Shown one piece after another: positions 1 through 11,519 of a stretch of DNA of 58,888 bases. Origin of the DNA: Bolinopsis microptera. Taxonomy: Eukaryota > Ctenophora > Tentaculata > Lobata > Bolinopsidae. The notes beneath the pieces were generated by a model. The model was given only the letters and a program-made list of their open reading frames with translations. It was not told the origin of the DNA and searched no databases. Position numbers and translations under genes: made by a program. Location of the stretch: assembly GCF_026151205.1 (NCBI RefSeq), contig NW_026971790.1, positions 1 to 58,888 of the forward strand, written 5' to 3'. The number at the start of each line of letters is the position of its first letter. The stretch's first letter is position 1.

Positions 1-5
1 AAAAA

Positions 6-350
6 TCGCTCGCCCAAATTTTAAGAAAATTCTTATGAAATTGATCGAAATCGGTGTATTTTTGGACGCTGATTCCGAATCACGAATGACGTAGGGTAAA
101 AATTCTTCCCTGGAGAGTTATGGGCAAAAAACCGTTTTGGTCACGTGACAGGCCAGTAAAATTCATGAATTCGATCGTTTAGGGCTCGGGTTATGGTTAG
201 GTTTGAGATAAGGGTTATGGATAGCTTCGGGGTTATTATATATTATATATATGGTTAGGGTTAGGGTTGGGATTAGGATTTATGTAAAACCGTTTTGTAC
301 GGCTGCAAAACCATAAAAACCAAAGTCACGTGAAATTTTTGGGCGAGCGA
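6..350. mobile_element. Short TIR element (MITE-like) with telomere-like core
   Basis: Positions 6-22 (tcgctcgcccaaatttt) are the inverted complement of 334-350 (aaatttttgggcgagcga), with one base of slip. The roughly 345 bp between has no coding potential. It carries degenerate ttaggg runs near 190-275, some on either side of a ta-rich stretch. The target duplication cannot be judged because the left flank is only five bases. Part of it (about 45-90, gacgctgattccgaatcac) resembles, inverted, a stretch near 31060, so the sequence is probably dispersed. It lies just downstream of the stop codon of the receptor gene. Confidence 0.5.
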
Positions 351-382
351 ATTAGTAAGAGCCGACTAATCCTGATCATTAC

Positions 383-3300
383 TTAACTGAAGTTAGCATA
401 CACATCGTCTTGCTGCAGAGTTTGTCCTCTTTCTGGGAGAGCAGGTTTAGCAACTTCACCGCAGGTACAAGAGGGACATCTCCGTCCTTGGACTGTCACC
501 TGGCTGTTTGAGGGATCAGCTTGGTACACCATCTGTATATCTTCCATCATGATCCTTGCTCGTCTTTCCCTCCACGTGAAAATGATGTGTCCTACGACCA
601 TGGTGATGATGATCACACAAAGGGCCATGCTCATCACTGACAGAGCGTCAACAGCAGACTTTTGGCAGATGGTTTTATCTTTGGACGGTGAGGTTCCTTC
701 TGGACAAACACTGCAAGTAGCTCCATTCCCGACGTGGTTTTCTGGACATTCAGTGCAGGTGTGTCTTTCCCAGGAGAACCCCTTAGGACAAGAAGAGCAC
801 TCAGAAGATTGGGACTCAGATACTGTGAAGATAGGGCACTTTGAGCAGACGGAGAAGAACTGTCCACTGAAGTGGTTTTCAGGACAGGGTTCACACTGGC
901 TAGTGTCTTCATACCAGTATGTTCCAGCTAAGCAGTTACACACTCCACTACTGCTACCCGGAGTAGTGCAGTTCACACAGCTCTCTCCGTCCCAAGATAG
1001 TCCACTTGGACACTGACACTCTTCAGAGAGAGGGAGGGAGGTGGCTTCATGAGGACATCTTATACAAGTACCTAGTTCTTTGTCTTTGAAGAAGTTTGCT
1101 GAGCATGCTTTACAGGATCCATCCCCGCTGGAGTTCCATTCCCATCCATATCCCTTCTCACAGCTGCAAACCTGTCCGTTGTTTTGAGGCAGCGATCCTG
1201 TTGGACATGTACTACACACGGCTCCATTTCCAACATGACTTTCTGAGCATTCGGAGCAAGTGTAGTTTTGCCACGCAGATCCACTCAAACAGTGCGAGCA
1301 ATCGGAAGATCCTGTGTCAGATACAGTGTTAATGGGACACTTTGAACAGACAGTGGAGAAATTTCCACTGAAAAAGTTCCTTGAACAGGCTTTGCACTGG
1401 TTAGTCTGTTCATTCCAAAATGTTCCAGCAGAGCAGTCACAAACGCCTGTACTATTGCCTGGAGTAGTACAGTCTACACAGCTCTTTCCATCCCAAGATA
1501 ATCCTCCGGAGCACTGGCAACTCTCAGAGAGAGGAAGGGAGGTGGCTTCTTGAGGACATCTTATGCAAGTTCCTTGTTCTTTGTCTTTGTAGAAGTTCCT
1601 AGGACAAGCTTTGCAGGAGTCCTTATCCATTCCCCATTCCCATCCATATCCCTTCTCACAGCTGCAAACCTGTCCGTTGTTGATTGGCACTGATCCTGTA
1701 GGACAACTCACACAGTCAGTTGGGGCCGTTGCTCCTTCCTTGCTGACCTTCCCACTTGGACAGGGCACACAGCTACTGGGGTCAGAGTAGAGGTATGTGC
1801 CAGCAATACAGGCGCAGTTTGTTGATCCTTTTACAAGAGTAGAATTCCCCGGGCATTCCAGACATTCATCTCCGTCAGGACTCATGTAGGTGCCGTTATT
1901 ACAGGAGCAGGAGGTGGATCCAGCGAGGGAAGTGAAGTTAGTAGGATAGGATCCTTTTACAGAAGTAGAATTCCCCGGGCATTCCAAACATTCATCTCCG
2001 TCGGGACTAATGAAGGTGTCATCATTGCAGGAGCAGTAGGTGGATCCAGCGAGGGAAGTGGAGTGGGTAGGACAGGAGGGACAGGTGGACGTTTCACTAG
2101 GTTCGGGGGAGTAGGTATTGGCTGAGCATTCATAGCACGTGCTGGTACCTGAGCGTCTTTGTCCAGGAGGGCAGACCAGCCTGTAGTCGTTGTGTTTTGG
2201 AAGACCACACCATAGCCAGACGTCGTTGTCGTGAGTTTCTCCATTAGTGTCTGTTCCGTAGACACACAGAGGAAACACGTCCTCACTTGCCAAACAGTTC
2301 AGGTCTTTAATTCTGATTGCTAAGCTTTCTTGAAATCGGTATTTCTGACCGGTGCTCCAGCTCATGAAATCGTCGTACCCCATGATACGACAAATCAACT
2401 CTGCGGTTGCATCATCAAATTTTTTGCCACTCACCGTCCCACTACTGTACTTGAGAAGACCATGTCCTTTTTGGGTGTGCTGATTGTCTTTGTCTACAAG
2501 GTGGAATGAGCTGGCGTCTCCTAGCTGGGACCGAGCGTTGCATCTAAGCCAGAGAGAGTAGTAATAATTCCCTTGGTTATACTTCTGGTAACGACACTGT
2601 GGAACTACACTACCTGTACATTCAAGTTGTCGATACCTGAGAGGGTAGTTCTGCTGCCATTCGTAATTGTGAGTATAGGTGTAGGAGTTATAGGACAAGT
2701 AGCCTAACATCCGGCACATCCAGGTCAGCGTGGTAGATGTAGATCCTACGCTATGGTAGTAAACTGTTCCTCCGTTAACATCAAGAAGTCCGTAGTCAAC
2801 TGTGTTAGGGATCATGTTGTAGGAGTTGGTTTGAACGAGATGGTAGTCGTAGATTGCTGCTGCTCCTGAAATTAGATCATTTAATTGGATCGAGTCAAAC
2901 CAACAAATTTTTTGTGGTTTTTGACAATCTCATTCGAAAATGCTGTCCCTTTCGTATGAACTTATTTTTCGAAAAATACGCGTACAGAAGATTTTAAATT
3001 ACGTGCACAAGTCAAAATTCGCACGATTGCTTGGTTTGTACTGTGGGTAATTATTAAAACACAGTTAACTTGAGGTATTCTTGTGTAAATTTGTATTGAT
3101 CCCGTTTGATGCGACAAGGAAAAATGCTTTCATCAGGGAAGGAATTTACTCAACTTTTCAATATTACAACATCGTATTCATGATCTCAAATTATTTGTTA
3201 TAATTATATAGTAGTGTTGAAAGTATTAAAACATACTTAAAACATACTTAAAACATACTTAAAACATACTTAAAACATCTTAAAACATACTTAAAACATA

Positions 3301-3950
3301 CTTAAAACATACTTAAAACATACTTAAAACATACTTAAAACATAACATGATGCCAAGATCACAAGGGGTTACGCACTTTTAATGCAGAAGACGTTTTCGG
3401 ATTTGCAAGCTAGTTCACTTATTTCACAATCTACTAATCGAGATTAGATTTGAGACTTGGAATGTAACGTCACATTTCCAACTAAATAGCGACTGTCGAC
3501 TGTCGAGTGTAAAACTAACATTTTATGTATTGAACTTGCAATATAATTCACAATAAAAGGTCAGATTTTCGGGGCTCATTATCGGAGGCGATGTTTTTTT
3601 CAATATTTGTGGCCCATTTGTGACACGCCTACCCCATCTATATTTAACCGTTTTAAAGTGGTTCAGTGTATATGTTTGGTACATAATGATTACAGTAGTT
3701 GCTATGAAGGTAAACCGATATATTAGGAAATGAAGTGCACAAAATTTGGACTCCCAAGTGGTGTCAAAAACGCGAATTAAATAGGTAATAATTATTTTAA
3801 TCTCTTGAGTCTAGACACCATTTTAGGATTAGACGGGTTCCTGCTAGTAATAAGATTAAGAAATTAATCAATTAGATAGTTTAACCTATAAGTATAACTT
3901 ACTAACTTACCACTAATTGAACTTGTCAAGAAGAGGAGAAGCAGGCACAT
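383..3950 (-). CDS. Membrane receptor with two SRCR-like domains and an ephrin-receptor-like Cys-rich stalk
   Basis: Two coding exons, 3950-3911 and 2865-383, give about 840 residues. Exon 1 encodes a hydrophobic signal peptide (MCLLLLFLTSS) and ends at a clean GTAAGT donor in phase 1. Exon 2 follows a TTTCAG acceptor with two bases that complete the codon. The ATG at 2815 is therefore internal. From about residue 20 come two SRCR-like domains (GLLDVNGGTV..CRMLGY..L.C and GLLKYSSGTV..CRIMGY..LNC, about 20-240). Next is a long array of Cys-rich GCC2/GCC3 or ephrin-receptor-like repeats (CPxGxxS, CSCxxG, CxxCPxNS patterns) up to about 750. Then a single membrane span (ALCVIIITMVVGHIIF) and a tail of about 60 residues ending DDVYANFS. 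Type I topology is inferred; ligand and role are unknown. The DDVYANF tyrosine could be a phosphotyrosine docking site, but that is only a pattern. The stalk contains duplicated blocks (two near-identical segments at about 1021-1560 of the DNA), so repeat number may vary. An innate recognition or adhesion role is a family-level inference. Confidence 0.85.
3226..3346. repeat. 11 bp minisatellite (ttaaaacatac)n
   Basis: About eleven tandem copies of ttaaaacatac, one with a 2-base deletion near 3278. It lies inside the intron of the SRCR-like receptor gene. Confidence 0.9.
3911..3950 (-). CDS. Signal-peptide exon of the SRCR-like receptor
   Basis: A 40-base first exon reads ATG TGC CTG CTT CTC CTC TTC TTG ACA AGT TCA ATT AGT G and meets a GTAAGT donor. 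The single leftover G plus GA at 2865 gives Gly and continues AAAIYDYHLV into the first SRCR-like domain. The phase match and the strongly hydrophobic content make this the likely true start. The intron (2866-3910) contains an 11 bp minisatellite. Confidence 0.8.
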
Positions 3951-4604
3951 TTTTTAGCTCTAGAGATGATCAGCTTTGTCAAAAACAACCTCTCTAAAAA
4001 CGTTTGACGATAATGACTACCCTCGTTTAGTTATTATTCAGTTTATGACTGCAAACGACTTCAAATTTCGACTCCAAATTTCGACTGCAAAATTTCGACT
4101 TCCGATTTCGAATTTCAACTTCGAATTTCGACTTCAAATTTTATCACAATATTTCGACTAAGTATACTTCAAACCATCGCATGTTTTATGGAATGTATTC
4201 AAATCTCCAACTTTGAGTTTGAGTAGTTACCTACGTTAGTATTACTGTATTAAATTATTTTAACCGAAACCCAATATTGGGTACATATAGAATGAAATCT
4301 GTCGCTCGCTTACACTATTTCCTGCGTTTACACTATATTTTACACTTTCACAATATTTTACAGTACAAATTCCAGGTACGTGCTGTTTGTGATAAGATAT
4401 CACGTGGCTAACATGAATAGACAGCAAGAGACTGTAGCACGTAACCATGGTAACGGTGACGGTGTAGCCAACAAGAGTTTCACTCCAGTTTATATCAGAG
4501 CCCTATCTACAACAATTGTAGTGGTCACAGTCTTTATTGTAAGGTTAGTCATCTTCAGCTAGTAGTAGTATATTTTATAACCTTTCAATCGAAAAGATTA
4601 GGAA

Positions 4605-4703
4605 CTACCTTACTCGGGAATAATAAATATTATAGCGGGTTAATTTATGACTGGGAAAATTAATGACCGGGAAAAATATGGCGGAATTTTCCAAAACCCC
4701 CCA
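4605..4703. mobile_element. MITE copy 1 (ctaccttactcggg family), truncated
   Basis: Left end ctaccttactcggg followed by the shared core (gcgggttaatttatgactgg, then atggcggaatttt). The right end is missing. It is one of four copies in the window and lies in the first intron or gap of the GPCR remnant. Confidence 0.75.
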
Positions 4704-4729
4704 AGCATCAAAATGCATTACTATTAGTT

Positions 4730-4855
4730 TACCTTACTCGGGAATTTTATAGCGGGTTAATTTATGACTGGGAAAATTAATGACCGGGAAAAATATGGCG
4801 GAATTTTTCAAAACCCACCACTTTATCCCAGTCATAATATTCCCGAGTAAGGTAG
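4730..4855. mobile_element. MITE copy 2, full length, about 125 bp
   Basis: Begins taccttactcgggaat and ends attcccgagtaaggta, which are inverted complements. The core contains further inverted matter (atgactggg near the left, cccagtcat near the right), so the whole element can fold into a hairpin. It is the best copy for defining the family. Its right end abuts a gcag that could act as a splice acceptor. Confidence 0.85.
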
Positions 4856-5563
4856 GCAGCATCCGAGAAGCCAAACACAGATTCCTGGAATTCCACAGAA
4901 ACATGTAGCGATGAAATTGAACTGTAACGTCTCTTCATCTCAGTTCAATCATTATAGAGACAATAATTGGTCAACCATGACTTTAAACTTGTATCTGATG
5001 AGGCTAATTACCGCTAATACTAAAAGTAATTACGGGAGGGTCGGTGAAATAAGGAATTTCACTGAATATGTTCCCGTGGAATTCCCGGACACTTATTTGG
5101 GCTTTCCGTTCTCAGATTCTCCCGCAATTAGTATTAGACCAACCCATATTAGTCGTAATTAATATACTAAACACATTCCTAACACCCACTTCACCCAAAC
5201 AGTTGGATACCCTACTACATAATATTCATCATTCTGAACCAGACCCAGTCCTCCCACTTCTACGAAGAACACAACTGTTACCTCCCCACTCTATACGACA
5301 TATCATGGTGGCTGACCTACATCGGTCCGGTGGTTAACCCCTATCTCTTCGCCTTCAGACTAGAATCCTTCAGATCTGTTATCAAGGGCTGGATAGTGTG
5401 TAGTGAGACACCTACCATGCCACTTAGTAAAGGAGAACATTCGTTAGTGAGATCTCAGAACAATATTAAGAGGTCTAACTTATCTGTTAACATTATAGCG
5501 GGACAGACTTCTCCTATGTTTCCTAGGACGTACAGTACTCTGAATTCTCTCCACTTATCTTAA

Positions 5564-6004
5564 ATACTTTTCTCTGCTTAGAAGTTTTAACAAATGCTAT
5601 GATGATTGTGTCTATATTGGCAGTATCTGAGAATCCCAGTTCTGTAGAGGAGCCAGTCTAGAGCATGGTCACGTTATCACGTGTTCCACTTATATTGAGG
5701 GTTACTGTTCAGCTGTGGAAGTAGCTATTAGAAAGTATTTTGTTCTATATAGGGGGCAGAGGCGGCTATTGAGGGCGGCCAGGCGTCCGTGGACGCCTTA
5801 AAATTATTATCTGGTGGCTGGTGCTTAAAATAGAAATAGTAATTACTATTAGTAATAGTGTTAGGAAATAACAAATCGCAATATAAAGGTCTTCATTTAC
5901 TATCATACGTTTTAATGTAATCGCACGCATGATCTTCGTGAAATTTTGTGTTGTAGGGAGTCCAATCCTACCTCTGGACTACTCAGCCGCGCAGTTTTAA
6001 CACA
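5564..6004. other. Intergenic, nothing recognised
   Basis: AT-rich sequence without a convincing open frame, repeat array or RNA gene. I looked for tRNA B-box-like sequence near 5958 and found no matching A box or cloverleaf. Confidence 0.5.
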
Positions 6005-6112
6005 TACCTTACTCGGGAATATTATAGCGGGTTAATTTATGACTGGGAAAATTAATGACCGGGAAAAATATGGCGGACTTTCCCAAAACCCGCCAAATTA
6101 TCCCGGTCATGT
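6005..6112. mobile_element. MITE copy 3, right end lost
   Basis: Starts taccttactcgggaatatta and runs through the core to tatcccggtcatg. The terminal attcccgagtaaggta is absent. Confidence 0.75.
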
Positions 6113-6507
6113 ATTTACCGGTGGCCGACCTTTCACGTTTTTTTTCAGAGGTAAACAAATTTTCAACCGAAATTTCTGTTTTTGTTACTTGTTAAAGAAG
6201 TTATTTCAATTTACAGTTATTGATATTACTCAGAAATAGAAAAAAAAAACACGTCTATTTAAAGGAAAATAAATCTAAGCAATAATAAGTCAAATCTTCA
6301 TTAAAGCGTTTTCTCATTATCATTATCGCTAATGTCCCCTCCATTATCATTATTGATATCCCCCTGCTGCTGACCGTCAAATTCGAAGTTGTATTGTTGT
6401 CTTAACAAGACTTTCATTTTGTCCGCTAATGGGGCTACTGCTCTGAAGGTCAGCCGGAGCTTAAGATATATATTATATATTATTATTATTCTCGTTTTCT
6501 TCTATAA

Positions 6508-6972
6508 GGGGTCGTTCACATATTACGTAATCAATATTTTAGCAATTTTTACCCCCCTCCCCCCTTCCGTAATCAACCGTAATCAAGACCCAACCCCCCC
6601 CCCCCCCCCCCCCCCCCTTGACTTTTTTCCTAGAAAACACTTTTCTCTACGTTTCATGCTACCCTGATCATGCTATCATGATGAGCCGAAATCATTGTTA
6701 TGATATCCGGCCAAGCACCTTCTAAACTACTTACTATTATAACCGGATATCAGATATTCGATCAATTTCTAAATTTTATCACTATCAGAGTGAAATTGAG
6801 TGGAATTTGAATTAAAATATTGTCAAATTGTTATTATTCTCGAGGGTAAAAAAGAAAATTTTGATTACGTAATCAACTACCAAACCCCCCCCCCCCCCCC
6901 CCGTAATCAACCGTAAGCATTTGGAAACCCCCCCTCCCCCCTCGGCTGATTACGTAATATGTGAACGACCCC
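6508..6972. mobile_element. 465 bp nonautonomous TIR element, PIF/Harbinger-like
   Basis: The left end ggggtcgttcacatattacg and right end cgtaatatgtgaacgacccc are inverted complements over about 26 bases. They are flanked by TAA at 6505-6507 and 6973-6975, a 3 bp target duplication of the kind made by PIF/Harbinger elements. Inside each end a long C tract follows (about 6594-6617 and 6885-6902) beside repeats of ccgtaatcaaccgtaa. There is no transposase. The superfamily is inferred from the 3 bp duplication and TIR form only. Confidence 0.7.
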
Positions 6973-7213
6973 TAACATATAAACTGTTTTCTTCTCTACG
7001 ATTCACTGATTCATGGGCAAGAGAAGTGAGAATCACGGTCCACCCTGAAATCTGATTTCTATAACCAAATTGTGATTTTTATAACGAAATTATGGTAGCA
7101 ACCGCCAATAAAGTTACAGCCCTCCATCCACTGCTTCAAAAGTCTTCTCTAGCACATATGAGACTTCAGGTAAAATATGATGATCACCACCCCTTGGAAC
7201 CCCATAATCTGAG

Positions 7214-7320
7214 TCGGCGGGTTTTTTTATGACTGGTAAAATTTTTGACCGGGAAAAATATGGCGGAATCTTCCAAAACCCACCACTTTATCCCGGTTAT
7301 AATATTCCCGAGTAAGGTAG
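7214..7320. mobile_element. MITE copy 4, left end lost
   Basis: Carries the core (ttatgactggtaaa, then gaccgggaaaaatatggcgg) and the complete right end attcccgagtaaggta. The left terminus is missing. Confidence 0.75.
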
Positions 7321-7661
7321 TTAATTGTAAACGTTACAAAGCACATCGTGCGCATCCCACTACAGGTAATCTATTATGATTTGCCTCGATTTGGACCCTT
7401 TGCAATTTGACTGCTATATGATACTGCGCGGCTGAGATCGTACACGTGTGGTGTCCTGTTTCACCCATGTTATAAGTTTTTGTTTTTGTTTGCTGTCGCC
7501 TGTAAAGTGTTACACATTACATTTACAAGGCCCTGTGTGTAATGTAATCGGTAGTTTGGAGGGATCAGCTTGAGCCGGCTCCCAAGCCCCCCTCCCTCCC
7601 CAGTCCATCGATTGGACCCCCAACAAAACTGCCAGCCAGCTCCCACGAGCCGCCTCTGATA

Positions 7662-7695
<34 letters not shown>

Positions 7696-8265
7696 GGGGG
7701 TCCAAGGGGAACCCCCCCCCTATATAAGGGTACGTCTGATACTGCCAACATTTTGTAGAATTCTAAAATGTTTTTAACATTTTCAATTTTAAATAATGTT
7801 TACCTCTACTCACTCCTAAATATTTGTGATGTTACATAGGGTTTCTGAATACTCACTGCATTTGGAATATGCGAAAATAAATATTGCTGATCTCTTTTGG
7901 AATTCGTTAATACGTGCCTTTTACAACTAAACAAATAAGTAATGATCATTGGATACAAGTGGTCGGAGGACTGGACTACACAAAGGCATGAACCATGCCC
8001 ACTGGGCTGGCCAGAATTACGCATTAATTATTATGGGCCTGACAGGTATGTTGCCGTATGGACCTTACCAGATATCAAAGTAAGTGAGGAAAGTGACTTA
8101 AGAATTTGTGCAGGGCATCTGAGCCCGTAGTAGTATCTCGTTCCACTCAAGAAGCCCTATCTGAGATGTTGACCTAACAAAGTAGGGTGGCAGTCGCTTA
8201 AATCCACTGTGCGCGCGCAAGATGACGGTACGTGCGCGCGAAAACAGGTTTGCTTTTAACATTCC
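7321..8265. repeat. Intergenic with a 32 bp poly-G tract
   Basis: A run of about 32 G at 7662-7693 is followed by ttgggggtccaaggggaac and a C run at about 7714-7722, so the tract can pair with itself or form G-quadruplexes. The rest is unremarkable. I see no gene in this stretch. Confidence 0.6.
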
Positions 8266-8269
8266 TGAA

Positions 8270-10515
8270 GGAGTATTTTGCTAGTAATTTGCAGTAGATG
8301 AATCCATAAATTTGGAACATGGGCACATCGCAGTATTGGCCGTATTTGAGTGCTGGGAAGGCTCAGTTCGGTTTTCTAAGATGGATATAGCCGTAAGCTA
8401 CGCCTAGGAGCCATCAAAAGTCGTATAAAATTACCCATGGAATGACCAGAAATGAACGAAAATGAACATTCTTCTCAAAGTGCTCCGAATGGTTTAAAAT
8501 GTGTCGGAAAGTGTTTACATTGGTCCTAGGACCACTCAAACCAAGTTTGGGAATCCCTGCATGTCTAGAACCGATGTTACCAATGTTCCAAAATGTTCCA
8601 ATTTTGGGACAATAATCCTCCTGAGAATCCAGATTTTTGGAACATGGGCACATCGAAGTATTGGCTGTATTTAAGTGCTGGAAAGCCTCAATTCGGTTTT
8701 CTAAGATGGATATAGGTAAAAACTAGGCCTAAGAGCCATCAAAACTCAAATAACATTACATAGGTTCATGGAATGAACGAAAATGAACAAAAATGAATAT
8801 TGTCCTAAAAATGCTCAGAACGGTTCAAAATTAGTCGGAAAGTGTTTATATTGGTCCTATGACCACTCAAACCAAGTTTGGGAATCACTGCATGTCTAGA
8901 ACCGATGTTACCTATGTTCCAAAATGTTCCAATTTTGGGACAATAATCCTCCTGAGAATCCAGATTTTTGGAACATGGGCACATCGAAGTATTGGCTGTA
9001 TTTAAGTGCTGGAAAGCCTCAATTCGGTTTTCTAAGATGGATATAGGTAAAAACTAGGCCTAAGAGCCATCAAAACTCAAATAACATTACCTAGGTTCAT
9101 GGAATGAACGAAAATGAACAAAAATGAATATTGTCCTAAAAATGCTCAGAACGGTTCAAAATTAGTCGGAAAGTGTTTATATTGGTCCTATGACCACTCA
9201 AACCAAGTTTGGGAATCACTGCATGTCTAGAACCGATGTTACCTATGTTCCAAAATGTTCCAATTTTGGGACAATAATCCTCCTGAGAATCCAGATTTTT
9301 GGAACATGGGCACATCGAAGTATTGGCTGTATTTAAGCGCTGGAAAGCCTCAATTCGGTTTTCTAAGATGGATATAGGTAAAAAATAGGCCTAAGAGCCA
9401 TCACAACTCAAATAATATTACCCAGGTTCATGGAATGAACGAAAATGAACAAAAATGAATATTGTCCTAAAAATGCTCAGAAAGGTTCAAAATTAGTCGG
9501 AAAGTGTTTATATTGGTCCTAGGACCACTCAAACCAACTTTGGGAATCACTGCATGTCTAGAACCGATATTACCTATGTTCCAAAATGTTCCAATTTTGG
9601 GACAATAATCCTCCTGAGAATCCAGATTTTTGGAACATGGGCACATCGAAGTATTGGCTGTATTTAAGTGCTGGAAAGCCTCAATTCGGTTTTCTAAGAT
9701 GGATATAGGTAAAAACTAGGCCTAAGAGCCATCAAAACTCAAATAACATTACCCAGGTTCATGGAATGAACAAAAATGAACAAAAATGAATATTGTCCCA
9801 AAATTGAAACATTTTGGAACATTGGTAACATCGGTTCTAGACATGCTGTGATTCCCAAACTTGGTTTGAGTGGTCATAGGACTAATATAAACACTTTCCG
9901 ACCAATTTTAAACCGTTCTGAGCATTTTTAGGACAATATTTATTTTTGTTCATTTTCGTTCATTTCCATGAACCTGGGTAATGTTATTTGAGTTTTGATG
10001 GCTCTTAGGCCTAGTTTTTACCTATATCCATCTTAAAAAACCAAATTGAGGCTTCCCAGCACTTAAATACAGCAAATACTTCGATGTGCCCATGTTCCAA
10101 AAATCTGGATTCTCAGGAGGATTATTGTCCCAAAATTGGAACATTTTGGAACATTCGTAACATCGGTTCTAGACATGCAGTGATTCCCAAACTTGGTTTG
10201 AGTGGTCCTAGGACTAATATAAACACTTTCCGACCAATTTTAAACCGTTCTGAGCATTTTTAGGACAATATTCATTTTTGTTCATTTTCGTTCATTCCAT
10301 GAACCTGGGTAATGTTATGCAACTTTCGATGGCCCCTAGACCTAGCTTGCAACTATATCCATCATTTACAATTATTTTTGGCACTATTTAGAGCTTATTA
10401 GGGCAAATAAATGCATGGGACACTTTTGGGACAATTTTGGGACATGTTCCAAAAATGTTCCAAAAATGTTCCAAAAATCTGGATTCATCAACTCGTAATT
10501 TGCTACAATTCAAAG
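8270..10515. mobile_element. Composite foldback element: ~331 bp units in direct then inverted order
   Basis: The marker ggaacatgggcacatcg recurs at about 8313, 8639, 8970, 9301 and 9632, giving periods of 326-331 bp. Near 9797 the order flips, and the same unit runs in the opposite sense to about 10330, with one internal joint near 10110. The outer ends are also related as inverted copies (left tagatgaatcc, right ggattcatcaactcg). The array therefore looks like one foldback element expanded internally rather than a simple satellite. There is no coding capacity. Copies are highly similar, implying recent amplification or homogenisation. Confidence 0.75.
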
Positions 10516-11163
10516 TCGATAATTTTGTTATGGGTCGTAGCCAGAGTTTACACGTTTTTGGGATTGTTATTCGCCTTCTTTACAGGCACACGCCTCAGAA
10601 GTTTTTAAATTCTAATTAACATCATGGCGAATAAATTAAACTCACAATTGCAACGGTAATCATTTTCCAAAAGAATCATTCATTAAAAACGTATCATTCT
10701 TTAAAAACTATTCAAAATTAGCTCAGTCTATACAAAAATAAATGATCGGTTGATATACTGAATAGCTGTGAATTACTTTATTTATACACCGAGAACCAAA
10801 TGATATAACAGTATTATCGGAGGTGACATTTTCTCGTTTAACAAAAACGTCACAGTAAAATTTCCAAGTGGATGTCATTCAAAGTGTAGGCATTTACAAA
10901 TCACATTACATATTTTTGATCTAATAATAACAGATCCTGCAATTCAATGTAAATTTATTAAACTGAACTTAACAGCAACGCAAACATCATCAATAATACA
11001 AATCAGTACTGTTTATTCTCACTGGTGTCCAATTTATTCAACTGAACAAGAGGCGAACTGAAATCCCTTTCTTTTTTTGTAAAACTCTTACAAAAACGGC
11101 CCAATGATTTTAGAAATACTGTAACATAACAGAATCAAAGTAACATCAGCTCAATTAAAATAT
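10516..11163. other. 3' flank of the WIP gene
   Basis: AT-rich, no open frame of note. On the minus strand AATAAA occurs at 11017-11012, about 150 bases after the WIP stop codon, and again near 10950 and 10780. The first is a plausible polyadenylation signal. Confidence 0.45.
11012..11017 (-). terminator. Candidate polyadenylation signal of the WIP gene
   Basis: AATAAA read on the minus strand, about 150 bases beyond the stop codon at 11164. The hexamer is common in AT-rich DNA, so this is only positional support. Confidence 0.35.
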
Positions 11164-11519
11164 CTATCTAGGGGGTGGGGGTGGAGGGGGGTTCACTCGC
11201 GAGGGAGGTGGTGGGGGTTGGGAGCGAGGGATAGGGGGTGGTCCCCCTCTCGGTACTGGAGGGCCTCTAGAGTTCGGAGGAGGTGGGGCCCGGCCCCCAG
11301 TGGATGGAGGTCCCCTGTTAGATGGGGGCGGTGCTGGAGGTCCTCTACTAGAAGGGGGCGGTACAGGGGCCCCCCTGTTTGAGGATGGTCCTCTAGTTAA
11401 GGGGGGTGCAGGGGCGGGAGCCCCCCTTCCAGGGGTTGAAGGTAGAGGTCTGGTGTTACTTGCCATGTTCTGTGGTAAACCACTCCGTTCTTTAGCTTGC
11501 TTCCGTCTTGTGCTCCGTC
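11164..11519 (-). CDS. WIP last exon
   Basis: The acceptor CTGTTCCTGTCATTAG is followed by GRSTRRKQAKERSGLPQNM and a PPPSNRGPP-type tail ending NPPPPPPPR and a stop. Entry is phase 1, matching exon 9. The basic patch followed by a terminal Pro-rich PR mirrors the end of vertebrate WIP. The in-frame ATG at 11466 is internal. Confidence 0.82.

Larger units (their letters stand above)
4413..5563 (+). pseudogene. Class A (rhodopsin-like) GPCR remnant
   Basis: The clearest part is the open frame 5183-5563. It reads SWIPYYIIFIILNQ, which fits the CWxP motif of helix 6, then a short loop with a Cys, then PVVNPYLFAFR, which fits NPxxY of helix 7, followed by a basic cytoplasmic tail ending in a stop. 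Just upstream, in another frame (about 5120-5195), PILVVINILNTFL looks like the start of helix 6, so the frame is broken near 5190. A segment at 4413-4538 (MNRQQETVA..TTIVVVTVFI) could be an N-terminus and helix 1 with a GTAAGG donor. Helices 2-4 and a DRY motif were not found, and two MITE copies (4605-4703, 4730-4855) sit where they would be. Either a decayed receptor, or one with exons I could not join. The ligand is unknown. Confidence 0.5.

Noticed and set aside
180-290. Telomere or interstitial telomere block (ttagggttaggg)
   Set aside because: Only two or three exact units with many substitutions, inside a TIR element; also short runs near 28704 and 30839. Not a telomere.
549-1553. Plus-strand open frames opposite the SRCR-like receptor
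   Set aside because: Mirror frames of a Cys-rich coding sequence; the minus-strand frame has domains, a signal exon and splice sites, these have none.
5935-5990. tRNA gene suggested by ggagtccaatcctacctc
   Set aside because: No matching A box upstream, no acceptor or anticodon stem could be paired.
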